Part shown: positions 51,315 to 63,744 of the stretch, in pieces
Layout of the letters: each line of letters starts with the position of its first letter
How positions within the stretch are numbered: position 1 is the stretch's first letter
Assembly (NCBI GenBank): GCA_958009085.1
Contig: OY253686.1
Location: 827,868-891,867 of the forward strand
DNA: 64,000 bases
Source: Protoeuglena noctilucae
Lineage: Eukaryota; Chlorophyta; Pedinophyceae; Marsupiomonadales; Marsupiomonadaceae
Reading direction: 5' to 3'
Translations under genes and position numbers: made by a program
The notes under the pieces: model-generated
Told to the model about the DNA's origin: nothing
What the model saw: the letters and a program-made list of their open reading frames with translations, nothing else
Database searches by the model: none

Positions 51315-54210
51315 ATGGGGAGCTCGAGTGCGGGCGACCCTGTCCCCGACCTCGCTAGCCGAGCGGAGGCCCTGCTATGTGCCCACGTGGATGCCGGGGC
51401 CAATGCGCTGATCGAGGCCATTCGGGAGATGGCGGACCGGTGCGCTTCCGAGGCGCGCGGGCCACGCAACAACATGAACCTTCAAGCACGAAATGCGCGA
51501 GCCTCTGCCGACGTGCAGGGCCCAGCGGACCGTGAGGGATCAGTTACGGGAGTTCGCGAACATCTCGCGGCGCGATTCCTCCGCCGGTGCTCCCCCGGAA
51601 CCGACTGGCCCCGCTGCCTCCCGCGCCCTTCCCCCGGCCCCGCTCAGCGATCGCAGCGGCGCCGATTCGGCCGACGAGTCCCATAGCACCGCTGACGCGT
51701 CCTCAACCGCCCGCGATCCCATGGGAACCCAGGATCCCTCGCATCCCGCGGCAGTGGCGTCGCTGCTGCGTGTTTTGGGTCCCGATGTCGAGTGGGGCGC
51801 ACTGCCCGCCGCGCTGGCCTGGGACCCCAATGCATGGGCACCCCGACTGGTCCAGCAGTCCGAGTACTCCCGGCTGAGGCGAGCTAGTGGTGCCGACGGC
51901 CGACCTTCCCCTCATCGCCAGCACCACTCCCGCACCTTCTCACCCCGCCCCTCTCCCCCTCCCCCCAGCACCCGCGCCCGCCTCTGTGACCGCCTGGAGC
52001 GTCGCGTCGCAACCTTAGAAACCCACCTCGCCAGGGCCAAGGCGAACCTCAAGAGGAGCAACGCCCTCGCGCCCACCGACCTGCCGCCCCACATCGCAGC
52101 CGCGCTCGCCCCAACCGACCCGGCCACGCCACCGCACTCCACCGCGCACCCCAGCCCCACCCCTTCCGCCGCCCCCCGCCCCGACCCCCACCACGAGGCG
52201 TGCGGTGTGCGGCTGTGGGTGTCGGCGCCTGCTGGGCGCGGGTGGGTGGAGCAGCGCAGCCCCGCCTGCGCCGCCGCGGCTGTGGCTGGGGCGTGGAATG
52301 CCGTCCGCCCGCCTTCGTCGCCCCTCTTTCCGGGGGGGCTGCCCCGCATACAGGTGAGATGGTGTCCATCATGGCTGTCACAGTCACACGTGCTATCAAA
52401 AGATCAGCAAGCAGACAACACAACTGCTCCCCGTTCCCCCCCATTTGCAGCAAGACGACGTTCTCGATCTGTACCGCGAATACTGGGCGGACGAAGTCAG
52501 GGCGGCAGCCAGGGGCATCCTGTCGATACTGCAGGTGTGAGGACACGCAACACGCACATGCCCATGGCTACCATCCCATGCTTACTCCACTCCACTGCAG
52601 CAACCCACACCCCTTCCCTCTGTCCCCGCAGCCCTTCTCCCCCGCGCCCGACAGCCCCTCTCCCTCGCAGCCCCCCAGCTCCTCGCACCCCGCCACCACC
52701 ACCACCCCGCCCCTGCCGCCCCCCTCGGTGCTTGCCGGCCTGGAGTCTGCGCTGCGTGAAAGAGGCGTCATTCGCGCGGGGCACAAGCCGGGGAAACGGG
52801 AGGTGGCGGCAGCACTGGCGGTGTATGCAGAAGTGCCCGAGGCAGAGTGGGGCGTGGAGGATGATCAGAGGGCAGCAACAGGGGACGCAGATGGGGAAGG
52901 GGAGCAGGCGTCGCAAAGGGGAGGGCGGGGGAGGAGGGGTCGGGGAAGGGGGCGGGGAGGGGTGCGGAGGCGGGTGAAGGGGGGGACGTTTGACGTGCCA
53001 GTCGCCATCTTTGAGGGGCCGGGAAGAGCAGGGGATGGGGCAGGTGATGCAGAGGGAGTTGCGGACGGGGATGGGGGGACAGCAGAGGCTTCGGCATGCG
53101 GGAGTGAGAGGGGTGGCGAGAGTGACGCCTCTGCCGCTCCCCGCCGTGACCCGTCAGACTATGGGGCATCACCCAGGCCCCGCGCGAGGCGGTCCGCCAG
53201 CACGGGTCTCCTGGGCACCCACGCGGGTGCAGTCACGGGATTGTCGCTGCCGGCCATCCGTGGGGCGCGCAGGCCCCCTCTGCCGGCCGTGGTGGGCATA
53301 GGCTTGGCACCGCCTCGGCCCCCATGCGACCCCCCGGACACCGACGCTGCCCTCTCCCCACCCCACGTGCTATCCACCGCGACAGCTGTGGAGCTGGACG
53401 CCCCTCCACCCGACAGCCCCCCGCATCCCCGCGATGCATTGGGGGAGGAGCGCGTGCGTGCCGCCATGCGCGCCCTGCTGCGGGGCGGGGGTGCGCATCG
53501 TGGCGAGGCGGTGGCGCGGGTGCGGGCGTGGGCGTCGCGGCAGGGCGCCCTGGGCAAGCTCAGCGGCCCTCGCCCCAGCACGGCCCCCGTGGGCACGGAC
53601 CGCGTGATGTGGGCGCTGCAACGTCTGGCGTCCCGCCACCAGGTGCAGCTGTCCGTGTGGCGGCTGATGGGTGCGGGGCGTGGGAGGTACGAGGTGCCAC
53701 TGGCGGCGGAGGATGGGGAAGACATGGTGGCGGAGCAGTGGGGCAAGGTGAGGGGGAGAGAGTGGGGGGGGTACCAGGGGAGGGATAGTGGGGCAGAGTG
53801 AGGGTAAGAATGAGGGCAGCAACGGGGGGCAGAATGCGGGGGTGTTACGACAAATGGAAGGCCGTGGGAAGGGCAGTTGGCATGAGCTGCGAGCGTCGCC
53901 CAGCCACCCTCCCTCCTTCGCCCCTCGCCCGCAGCTGCTTTCGTGGCTGTCTGCCCCTCGCGCGGCGCTCATCTACCACTTAGAAAACCACTTCTCGCTG
54001 ATATACGCGGCGAGGGAGTGGCGCAGCGACGCCGGCTACGGTGGGGCACGCACAGTGCGTCAGGTGCTGGTGGCGCGGCCGGGGCAGCGGCCCTGCTACT
54101 GGGTGGACTTCGCCTGGCTCAGGGACACGTGCCTGGCGTGGAAGGGATACAACGTCGTCGCCGTCGCGTGCCCGGGGCCGGCAGGGGGGCCCCAGGCAGG
54201 CACCGGCTGA
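51315..54210 (+). CDS. Orphan protein with coiled-coil middle and conserved-looking C-terminal domain
   Basis: Six exons (51315-51439, 51519-51878, 51969-52353, 52451-52534, 52632-53747, 53935-54210) join in phase to 781 residues. The N-terminus is helical and Ala-rich. Residues ~160-195 form a coiled coil (RARLCDRLERRVATLETHL). A second charged helix (QDDVLDLYREYWADEVRAAA) follows. The middle is a long Arg/Gly/Asp/Pro-rich disordered region. The C-terminal ~90 residues look like a folded domain: LLSWLSAPRAALIYHLENHF, SLIYAAREW, VRQVLVARPGQRPCYWVDFA, WLRDTCLAWKGYNVVAV. I do not recognise the family. The second intron uses a GC donor (CTGAG|gcgagc). It converges with the bS16m gene, 64 bp between stops. 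Confidence 0.7.
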
Positions 54211-54274
54211 CAACACGCACAGACCAGTCGCAGACCAACGTTCAATGCACGCCCCCTGTCTAGTTGTGCAGTGA

Positions 54275-55137
54275 TCATCGCGGCCGCCTCGTTTGCGTGG
54301 GTGGCCGGTTCGCCAGCTGCTGCGCCCTTTCCAGCTGCGGGGTGAAGGGAGGACGTACCGTCATTGCCAGGCATGCACCAAAGCGCGCATCGCTCGCTCG
54401 CGCCCCGCCCTCGGCCCCCCACCTGCCCCGCGATGACCTCTCTCCGCGCGGCCCACAGCTGCTCCCGCCGCCTCCGCTGCTGCATCAGCGTCCCGTCCTC
54501 ACGCACCGCCGCCTCCATGGCCGCCCGCGCCTTGGCCGCCTGGCCCGGCCGGGGAAGCAAATCCACCCCGGGGAGGCCCCGCCCCGCGCCCGCGTCCACG
54601 TGGACGGGCGACACGGGCGCAAGGGCGAAGCGCTCCGGGTGCCGCTCGTCCGGCATCAAGCCCACCCGCCGCAGCAGCTCCCGCACCGTGGGGGTGGGCT
54701 CGGCGCCCTGGGCGAGCCAGTACTTGGCCCGCGTGAAGTTCAAACTCAAGTGCAGATTCCCGTCGTGCCTGCGGGGCGGAGCGGAGCGCGGATGGCCGCG
54801 TGAGGCATCGTGGGCGAAGGCACGGCTGCAGCAGGACGGGGCGAGTTTTCCGCGCATCTCGGCGCCCCACCTGGGCTGCGGCCAGAAGTTCCCGATCATC
54901 TCGACATGCTTGCCATCCCGATTGCCCCCCGACCGCGCCACGTGGATGCGGAAATACTCGATGTTCTGCGTGCCGCAGACGGCCACCGCTGACGGTGCGG
55001 CAGACGCCCGCGCGGCGCTACTAGTTCGCTCGCAAAGGGCGCTACAAGGTCCCCGAAACACGTCAGGTCCCCGACTCTCTGCAGGCCCTCACCGCTTTCC
55101 CGAAGCGAGCCAGGCGGATTTTCAGCGGCCGCTTCAT
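54275..55137 (-). CDS. MRPS16: Mitochondrial-type small ribosomal subunit protein bS16
   Basis: Minus-strand exons 55137-55093, 54965-54871, 54768-54423 and 54334-54275 join in phase to 181 residues. The bS16 fold is evident: MKRPLKIRLARFGK, then FRIHVARSGGNRDGKHVEMI, GNFWPQP, LSLNFTRAKYWLAQGAEPTP, TVRELLRRVGLM. bS16 is an early-assembly rRNA-binding protein of the 30S body. A C-terminal extension of about 85 residues (a charged helix with QQRRRREQLWAARREV) exceeds the bacterial length of 80-90, as in organellar forms. No N-terminal extension is present, as in some mitochondrial S16 proteins; a plastid-encoded S16 would not be here, so mitochondrial is the likelier assignment. Confidence 0.88.
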
Positions 55138-56268
55138 GGATGCGAGGCCTCCGCGGACCCAGCCGCCTGCAGGTGATGCACTGCAATGGCCTGGCCAGGC
55201 TTGATGTACTTGCGAGGATTGCAAAGACCGCAGGGGTAACTAGTGGTGCCACGCTTCAGCTGAGCGAGGGGATGAATGCGATGGCGGCGGCGAAACACTC
55301 TACGGACTCACACAGGTCGATCTTGATGCCGCAGCTGCCTCAGAATCGCTTATGTTTCTGTGCCCACCCTCCTGACGTTGTGCGACACGTAGGCTCCCGG
55401 CGATCAGCGGCTTATGCGCGAGGAAGTGGCGTCAGAAGAAGCACACGTTTGATCTCGCATGGGCTGGGGCCGAGCGGGAGGTGGCCGCGACTGCTAATTT
55501 TTTCCATGCGCTCTGCCGCGGCGTGGGCCCGACGCGCTGCGTAGCGTCGGCCCGCCAGTGGGCGGTGTGCATGGCGAGAGGCTGGCTTAGCTCGACAGCA
55601 GTCCCGCAGAATTGCCGCGTGCTCTGGGCGGACTAATGGGCCCTCGCGCGCGGGCGCTTGCTCCCCTGTGTCGCGTGATGATGGTGCGCCCCTGCCGCGC
55701 GAGCAGCGTGACCTTGGCAGCATGCAGCAGCGCGCAGGATGGCGGGGATCCCCGCCCCTGCTCGCCCCGGCGTTGACAGTTAGGCGGGTCTGTTTGCTCG
55801 CGGCATCTGCGGGCCCGCGCGTGCCGAGTACCGGCTGGATCCATGCCCGCAGTTTGCGTTCCGAGGCAAGGCCTGCGATGCCGCCCCGCCAGCGGGTGCG
55901 CTGGCACCGAGGCGGTGGCACAGCGCGGCGCCCCATTCCACGGATCTCCCGGCGCCCCGTCGCACCCCGGGGCACTGCGATGCTTTCCATTTGTGTTCCA
56001 GCAGATACGCGTCTCACCCTGTCGTCCCGGATGCCGTAGAAGGTGCGGGGCGGGGGCATCCAGGTACCCAGCGCTCCATGCAGCCCGGACAGCCACAGAA
56101 GTTACTTGCTCTTCCCCCCACGCAGCTCATGGCAGTGAAAGAGTCGAGGTTTCTTTCCTTCGACGCAACAGCCCGTCGCCCCCCATCCCCTGGGGAGCGA
56201 CCGCAGTGGTGCGCGGTGCGTGGCCAGCCGTGGGCTGCGTGTCCCCTGCCCTCTCTGCCCTGCCGGGG
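55138..56268. other. Divergent intergenic region upstream of the CDF transporter
   Basis: No gene supported. A frame open from a Met at 55843 into the transporter exon may include an earlier start or a 5' exon. The rest should hold both promoters. Confidence 0.4.
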
Positions 56269-56976
56269 ATGGAGGGGCTGCAGAGTCGGCGGCGGGGTGT
56301 TTCTGGCGCGCGCTGGCACCCCTGGCCGGCGGGCACAGTGGGATGTGCGGCCATGGGGGGCGCGGGGTCCCTGTGGGTTGGGCGGGGTGCAGCGGGGGGG
56401 CCTAACTCAGAGAATGTAGGTGCGGGCGGTGCAGGAGCGGGGTCGGGTGGCGGTGGCAGAGAGCACCGCTCCGGTGGACCCGTGCCTCAGGTGACGCCCC
56501 ATGGCATCACAATGCATGATCCGACTCTGCTCTCCACCCCACTCCTCACCGTCTCTGTCGTCCCGCAGTGCACCCCGCAGTCTCACTCTCTCACTCTCAC
56601 TCTGTCTCTCCTCTCCCCCCCCCAGCTGGGCGTGGTTCACCCCGTGGTCCCCGAGCGCAGTGACCGCGCCCAGTACCACACCGTCATGGTGGCCATCTGG
56701 GCCAACGTGGCCATTGCTGCTGCCAAGGCCGTCGCCTACCTCGCCACGGGGTCGTCTGCCATGCTCGCCGAGTTCATCCACTCCTGCGTGGATGTACTCA
56801 ACCAGGCAAGGGACACGCAGATTTGTATCACTCTCCCACTCACTCACTCACTCACTCACTCACTCGTCGCCCCCACTCACTCACTCACTCACTCGTCGCC
56901 CCCACTCACTCCCATCCCAGTACCTCCTCCGCCTGGGCGTCCTGTCACTCTCTTACTTTTACTCCCACTCAATCCA

Positions 56977-57009
<33 letters not shown>

Positions 57010-57015
57010 CACTCC

Positions 57016-57048
<33 letters not shown>

Positions 57049-59244
57049 CCACTCCCACTCTCTCACTCTCACTCACTCCATCTCATTCACTCCCACTCTC
57101 AGTACCTCCTCCGCCTGGGCGTCCTGGCCGCCCGCCGCTCCGCCACCGCCGACCACCCGTACGGCTACTCCAAGGACCTCTTCGTGTGGAGCCTCATCGC
57201 GGGGGTGGGGATCTTCTGCTTCGGGGGGGGGGTATCTTTGGGTAAGGAATGAGTGACAGTGACAGTGACGTGACTGCCATGACACACACCGCACTTGACT
57301 CGACACCCCCGGTGGCTGCCCAGTCGTTCACTGCCCCGTCGCTCACCCTTCCCCTTCCCTCACCATTCCACCCATTCCCCATCTCCTCCCCAGTCCACGG
57401 CATCAACAGCCTCCTCACCCCCGGGCATTTGGAGAACCTCGGCGCGGGTGTGGCCGTGATGCTCGTGTCACTCGCAGTGGAGGGGTACTCCTTCAAAGTG
57501 GCACTCGACACGGTGCGGGCGGACGCCAAGCAGGCCGGCATGTCGCTGCGTGAGTAAGGGTGGGGGTGGAGGGGGTGGGGGGTGGCAGTGCAGCACAGCT
57601 GACCACGTGCACTGCTGGCGTGCCTGGTTGGTAGTACTACTAACTTGACGTGCGTGTGAGTTGTTCCATAGCATGTAACTGACCCGCACCCTTTTTCTTC
57701 TATCACCAGTGGACTACATCCAGCGCGGCCGCGACCCCACGACCACAGCAGTGCTGGTGGAGGATGCGGGGTCGGTGATCGGGGTGACGGTGGCCGGCCT
57801 GTGCATGTGGCTGACGCACTTCACCCAGGCGGCCGTCTTCGATGCCGCGGGGTCCATCTTTGTGGGGTGCCTGCTCGCGGGGTCCGCGGCGTTCCTCATC
57901 CAGGCGAGAGATGGGCAGTGCCCTGTGTCTGCGCCACTGTGACTGTATACTACTCCCAGCGCTTATGACCACCCGTCACGCCCACAGCACCAGCATCAGC
58001 ACCGCGCGTGCCGGGTCAGCCAAAGCACCCCATATGAGTGCTCCACCCATGTCTTGCCCCCTCCAGACCAACCGCAAGCTGCTGATCGGCCGCGCCATGG
58101 GGCAGGAGGAGCGCGCGCAGGTGCTGGACCTGCTTCGGTGCGACCCGGTGGTGGCGGCCGTGTACGACACCAAGAGCGAAGAACTGGGGCCGGGGGTGTA
58201 CCGATTCAAGGCGGAGATCGAGGTGAGGGATGAGTGGTGGTGATGCGAGTGATGAAGATGGAGGTGAGTTGGCGATGGGGGTAACACGAGGCATGCTTGC
58301 AACCGATGCAGCTCTCATGTCATCACACCTCATCTCCCCCTCCCAATCCTCCTTCCACCCCTCTCAGTTCTCTGGTGACCAGATCGTGCGCCGCCACCTC
58401 GACCGCACCGGCCGTGCTGCCACCCTCCGCGCCATCCGCGACTGCGCCTGCGACGACCGGGCACTGGAGAGGGCGCTGAGGGAGTTCGGGAAAGACGTCA
58501 TCAGCTCCAGGCGAGGGGCAGGGGGCATGGCATGGCATGACATGGCAGGGGTGGAGAGCGATGCTTACTGCCCACCATACAGCCGCGTCACAGACCCACC
58601 TCACTCTCTCCACCCCCCCAGTGGCGCTGAGATCGACCGCATCGAGCAGGAGATCAAGGCGAGGGGACGAGCTGGCACCTTTCCAGCCGCTGCCCATCTG
58701 CCAACAAACACGGATGCTGTCAGCTGGAGATGCGTGGGTGTGGGTGTTACCACTTGCACTGATCAATGAACATATACACACACATGCCCCTTCTCTCCAC
58801 CCCCCCAGCGTGCCGTCAAGGGCATCCGCCACGTGGACATCGAGACGGACCGAGGGCGGTGGTTCCGCGCCCAGGAGCAGTGGCCGTGGGACGAGGAGGC
58901 GCCAGGGGATCACAGGCCGGAGTTCGTGAGGCCCAGCGACGCACCGGACACCTACGAGGCCATCGCGCAGTCCATGTGCAGCATACCCACGGTGGGTGAA
59001 CAAGGGGGGGCGGGAGTCGGGAGGGTGATGAGGCACACGGGGGGTTTGGTGCAGTGCATAGCTGTAAGAGAGTGTGGTGAGACGGGTGATGCGTTGCAAC
59101 ACAGCCCCGTCTGCCTCCCCACCGCAGGGCCCTCATCAGGGGGACGGTGCGGGGGGGGCACGGGACCAGGGGAGCTCTGCCAGCAGTGGGGCGGGGGGGC
59201 TGCCCGGGGATGGCATGGGGTCGGCCGGCAGGACCAAGGCATAG
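56269..59244 (+). CDS. ZnT9 (SLC30A9)-like cation diffusion facilitator
   Basis: Exons 56269-56490, 56626-56805, 57103-57241, 57394-57549, 57710-57903, 58067-58222, 58368-58510, 58622-58658, 58809-58991 and 59128-59244 join in phase to 508 residues. CDF features: VMVAIWANVAIAAAKAVAYL with SSAMLAEFIHSCVDVLNQ (helices 1-2, HSxxD), DHPYGYSKDLFVWSLIAGVG, INSLLTPGHLENLGAGVAVM, DPTTTAVLVEDAGSVIGVTV, and FDAAGSIFVGCLLAGSAAFL. The DPTTTAVLVED and NSLFTPGHLEN-type blocks are specific for the ZnT9 branch, which exports zinc from mitochondria. A cytosol- or matrix-facing C-terminal domain and a Gly/Ser tail follow. Donors at 56806, 57904, 58511 and 58659 are GC. The start is provisional because the frame stays open upstream to 55843. 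Confidence 0.85.
56836..57126 (+). repeat. CTCACT-rich satellite with duplicated acceptor/exon start
   Basis: The intron is filled with CTCACT/CTCACC simple repeats. Twenty-seven bases holding the acceptor AG and the exon start (coding YLLRLGVL) occur at 56918-56944 and again exactly at 57100-57126; only the second continues into the conserved exon. Confidence 0.9.
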
Positions 59245-59387
59245 GGCAGACCCGCGGCGCATGGCATGTGAAGCAGAGGCACACTGGCGGTCACTTTCTG
59301 ACACATTGGCTCGAGCGCAAGCTGTCCGCGCCCCGACCTCGCCTCCCCACGCATTCTCGTGAATCCGCAAGCGCTCCTAGTGCCGCG

Positions 59388-60990
59388 ATGTCCGCGTTGC
59401 CGCTGAGCCTCGGCGCAGGCTTGCGCGCCCCTGCCAAATGCGCTGCCGGAAGGCTCGCCCCGGCGATGCCACGGGCGCAGGCGCAGCGCGCGACGGTGGC
59501 GCGGGCAGCCGCTTCCAGGCCTGAACCGGCGTCGAACGTCCCGCGATTCAACCCCGATACCGACGCCGTGGACGTTCCCGCAACTCCCGCGCCGAGCAAG
59601 TTCCGGTCAGAAATGCACGCGCGTGCCTCGCTACGCGTCCTAATTGCGTTTTATCGCAGGCCAGAGCAGCTCCGGTGTCGTTTGTGATGCAGGAACATGG
59701 TGGCGCTCGTCGCCGGGGCCACGGGGCGCACGGGAGCTGAGATAGTAAAGCGGTTGGTGAAGGAGGGCGTGCAGGTCAAGGTGAGCTTTGAGCAGGTCGC
59801 GGAACGCTTTTTACATACGCGTAGATTGTAGAGGAGCACCAGCAGTTGGTCGCGGAGGTCCCGCGAGGCGCGCACCGTGCCCCCTGACCTCGTGGCTGCG
59901 CACGCACCGTGCCGCACGGCCCCGGCGCGCCGCGCGGAGCCTCCGTTGCGCCCCTCGCATGCAGGCACTCGTTCGCGATGAAGCAAAGGCGCGAATCATG
60001 CTGCCCATGGACAGCGGCTTAATCCAGGTCATCGTGGTGAGCAAATGCAGGGAGGGGAGCCCTGCGGTTGCGTCAAAGTGAATGTGGCGTGGCCAGCTGC
60101 ACCAGCGCCTCGCATGGTGACGTGCACCGCAATCAGACCTCTCGCAGGGCGACGTGTACCAATACGAGACGCTGCCCCCGGCCATGGCGGGCGTCAACAC
60201 GGTGTTCTGCGCCACGGGGGCCAGCACAGTCAGCGACCCCCTGGGGCCCTACAAGGTCGACTACGAGGGGACTCGGTGAGTGGGGAGGGGCCATGACGCT
60301 TTGCCATGATCTGCGGCTGCCCCGCACACTCGTCACGCACGCCTCCCTCATGCCCCATGGCCCACTGCCCACCCTCCAATCCGTCGCTCACCCCCCAAAG
60401 TCGCATGCCCATCCGTGCCCCTCCCCCTCTTTCAGGAACCTGGTGGCAGCGGCGCGCCAGGCCCAGGTGCGCCGCTTCGTGCTGGTCACCTCCATCGGTG
60501 CCGACGAGCTCCTCAACCCCCTCAACCTCTTCTGGGGCGTGCTGTTCTGGAAGAAGCGGGCGGAGGAGGACCTGCAGAGGTCGGGGCTGGCGTACACGGT
60601 CGTGCGGCCGGGGGGGCTCAAGAGCGAGCTGAGGGAGGGGGAGACGCTGGGGCCGGTGGTCATGGCCAAGGCTGGGACGTACGGACTGGGGCCGGGGGCG
60701 AGGAAGCCGGAGGGACCCATCCTGCGCAGCCGGGTGCGGAGGAGCGGAGCAGGCTGGCCATGCATGTCTGTGTGTACATGCATGAACATGTACACATATA
60801 TGCATGCGTGTGAATGGAATGGCATGGGCTATGCAACGCGGCTGTCCCTCTGGGCCCTCAGGTGGCGGACGTGGCGGTGGAGGCGAGCGTGGAGGAGCTG
60901 GCTGCCAACACGGTGGTGGAGATCCTCACGGAGCCCAATGCCCGGGAGATGCCGACGCCGGAGATGTTCCGGTCGCTGACCAGCAAGTGA
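59388..60990 (+). CDS. Plastid-type atypical short-chain dehydrogenase (TIC62-like NAD(P)-binding protein)
   Basis: Six exons (59388-59605, 59693-59780, 59965-60036, 60148-60275, 60436-60733, 60862-60990) join in phase to 310 residues. The first ~60 residues are Ala/Arg/Ser-rich with little acid, a likely transit peptide. MVALVAGATGRTGAEIVKRL gives the GxxGxxG dinucleotide motif of atypical SDRs. Then follow GDVYQYETLPPAMAGVNTVF, CATGASTVSDPLGPY, FVLVTSIGADELLNPLNLF, EEDLQRSGLAYTVVRPGGL and a VADVAVEASVEE block, as in plastid TIC62/NmrA-like proteins. The Tyr-x-x-x-Lys pair of classical SDRs is absent, so it may sense rather than reduce. All donors are GT. Confidence 0.85.
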
Positions 60991-61261
60991 CGTTGCATTG
61001 CCAGAGATGTTCCGGTCGCTGACGAGCCGCTAAGTGATGCCGCGAGTGACGGTGCAGGGTTTCAATGGCATGCGGTGGGTGCTTGCGGCACGGCACCCGG
61101 ACTGCTAGAGGCGCGGGCACGTGGTAACGCTTAGGGCAGTTGAAAGGGGAGAGACGGGCACGGCGGCTGAACATCGTCGTCCTGACCCCAACTGGTGAAG
61201 GGCCGGCGTTGCGACGCGTGATATGGCAGACCCACCCATCTCTTGGCTCCCATCCCCCCTC

Positions 61262-63004
61262 TCAGTCCAGCCCCTCCAAATCGTTGCCCTTCCCCACCAG
61301 CTCCGACGCTCCACCCGCCCCCGACCACGCCCCGACGCCGCCCTGTGCTCCGCCCTGAGCACCGGCAGCGTCTTGGCCTGACCCGCTGCCCCCCGGCAGC
61401 GCAGGCACCGCCGTGGCTGCCCCCGTCAGCGACCCAGGCACCGTCCCCGGCAGCGCAGCCACGGGCACGGGCGCACCCCCCGGGCCCTCCACGGCCAGCG
61501 CCCCCGTCGGCGCATTCCCCAGCCCCAGCCCCACTGCGTCCGGCCCCACCAGCGCCCGCACGTCCTCCCAGGCCAGCGCTGGCGGCACGTACGCAGACAT
61601 GGCCGCCTCCCCGCCCTCCCTCAGCACCCCCTCCAGCAGCGACACGCGGTCCCTCACCGCCGCGGGGTGCTCCAACAGCAAGTCCAGCTGCAGGGATGGG
61701 GTGCGATAACATGCATAAGGGTGCGCTGCCAGAGTGGGAATGACGTAGGCGAGGGTGCTAGGCGGCGAAGTCATTGACATAGGCATTGTGTCCCTGCCCC
61801 ACCCACCTCGTCGGCATCCATGGCGAGGAGCTTGTCCTGCACAGGCGCGGGCAGCCCCTCCGGGAATTGCTCGGCCAGGCGGTGGCGCATCCACTCGTAA
61901 TAGTAGAAGTTGGGGGGGTGGGAGCGGAGGACCTCGGGGAGCTGCCGCTCGGACTCGACCTGCATCCACCGGTCAAGCCCCGCCGCGCCCCCGGCGTCCA
62001 GGGCCACCCTGCGACGAGGGGCGAGCGACCGTGCCACCCATGCATGCATGACTACACCCAAGCCACCCTCGCAGCCCCGCACCTCTGGTCCTCCGTCAGC
62101 CTCGCGCAGGTGTCCTGATACCGCGCGAACACCCACTCGGCGGCCGCCCTGTCATCCACCGGCAGCGCGGACGTGTCGAGGGCAACACCCGTGCCACCCC
62201 GGGACACCCGGCAGCCCAGGGCGTCCAGGGCCAGCCGCAGCTGCTGCGCCGCGGGTGCGTGCTGCGCCGATGACGCCAGCGCCAGGCCCAGGGCCACGTG
62301 TGCCGCCGCCCCCTCCTCCCCATGGGAGGGGTCACGCGGGGCACCGCTCACTGCGTTGCGGCCGTCCGCCACCGCCTGCAGCGCCTGGGGGCGGGGAAGA
62401 CCACGGCACGGCTCAGGAGCGCTCTCCGATGCGCGGGGGCAGCCAGCGCCCTATGCCCTCTCCATTGCAGCGGGGGGTTGGTGGGGGGCGGGTATGGGCC
62501 GAGGATGCGCAGGCACTGCGAGCGCGTCTGCGGTCGCCCGCGGACCTGACCCATGCCCCCCCGAGGTGTCAGCGGCGGTGCCCCTGGCCCCCCCCACCTG
62601 CCCGTGGATGCGGTAGGCGTGCGCACGCAACGTGTACAGCATGCTCTCCATGCTCTTGGTGGCCCCCACGGCCGCCATCCCGCGGGCGCTGAGCGCGGCC
62701 TTGAGCGCCGCCTCCAGTCCCGGCACCTCCCCCAGCGCCGCCCGCAGGCACGCCACCAGGTCTCCATTGGACGCCCGCACCCGGCTGGGCACGCGCCGCA
62801 GCAGCTTGCCGTCGCGCGCGCTCAGGAGCCCGGGCTCCTCCGCCTTCCGAATCGCCAGAGCCGCCTCCGATGCTAGCCGTCTGCGGGGGCTGTGGTCGCG
62901 TCGTGTACGCTCCGCGTCGCGGGCAATTGGGAACGGACACCAAAGCAGGACGGCGTGGACTTCGCGCGGGGGACATCAACGCCGAGTGCGGTGAGCGCAA
63001 CCAT
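61262..63004 (-). CDS. TPR-like helical protein of unknown function
   Basis: Minus-strand exons 62880-62598, 62384-62083, 62008-61807 and 61687-61262 are in phase. The 5' end is unresolved: a Met at 63004 opens a transit-peptide-like frame (MVALTALGVDVPRAK), but its junction to the exon starting at 62880 is not clear. The body is helical with TPR-like spacing (LYTLRAHAYRIHGQALQAV, HVALGLALASSAQHAPAAQQ). It continues with an aromatic block (SHPPNFYYYEWMRHRLAEQF) and a helical pair (LDLLLEHPAAVRDRVSLLEG). The C-terminal ~100 residues are Gly/Ala/Pro-rich. It is the last gene before the telomere, read away from it. No named family is recognised. Confidence 0.6.
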
Positions 63005-63744
63005 TGATATTATCGATATAGGTCGCAATGTGCGAGTGGGGGGGCTGCCTCGGGGCGCGGCCGCGTCGCAGAGACCCAGGGACCGCCCACCTGCCGTCGG
63101 CGCTCGCCGTGCCAGCTGCCGCCGGCTCTGCACCCGACGGACCCTGCATGGCCGTCGTGTCCTCTTCTGGCTCTGCTCCGCGGCACATCCTGGCCCTTGG
63201 TCCCTCTGCAGGCGGTGCACGGTGTCCCAACAGTGCGTGAAACCGCTCCTTCTCGTTATGCACCGCGTCATGCGCCAAGAAGCCCCGAGGCAGAGCATAA
63301 GGGTCCAGCTTTATAATCACGCAGCCCGGGAGCCGCGAAATCAACGCCGCGATTCGCACGGGCGCGCGTGCCCTTTGGTATTCCCTCACGTCAGTGGGCG
63401 CGTGGCAACTGACCAAGGGCGCTTGGGATGAAAGGAGGGGCCGCGCGAACGCATGTGACAAGCTTAACTACGCGGCTTGAGAGGGTGCGCGCCCTGCCGC
63501 TGCTTCTGTTCGCTCGCACCGTGAGTCCAAATAAAAGCAGCTACTCCCGGCCAGCGGCAGGCGTTACCCACGCAGCGGTTGCCTCACCTTGCTCTTCCGG
63601 TGACGGAGCACTGCACGCGGTGACCCCGCGGACGTGACACGCGTTCAGGGCGCGCAGAAGACCAGATGACAAGTGAGACACTCCGCTGCTCGGTAGCCGC
63701 TGTGCGAGGCTGAGCGAGCGTGAGGCTACTGGCAGTGGCCATTG
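63005..63744. other. Subtelomeric spacer
   Basis: About 740 bp between the last gene and the telomere. There are no transposon, satellite or gene-family sequences that I can recognise. A minus-strand frame (63461-62976) has a protein-like patch near 63270-63360 but no good start or splice context. Confidence 0.45.

Noticed and set aside
56836-57101. Possible CRISPR-like or satellite array
   Set aside because: The repeats are CTCACT-type simple sequence inside an intron of a eukaryotic gene, without spacers.
62976-63461. Minus-strand frame near the telomere
   Set aside because: It has one protein-like patch but no ATG start or convincing splice sites, and it overlaps the 5' region of the TPR-like gene in another frame.
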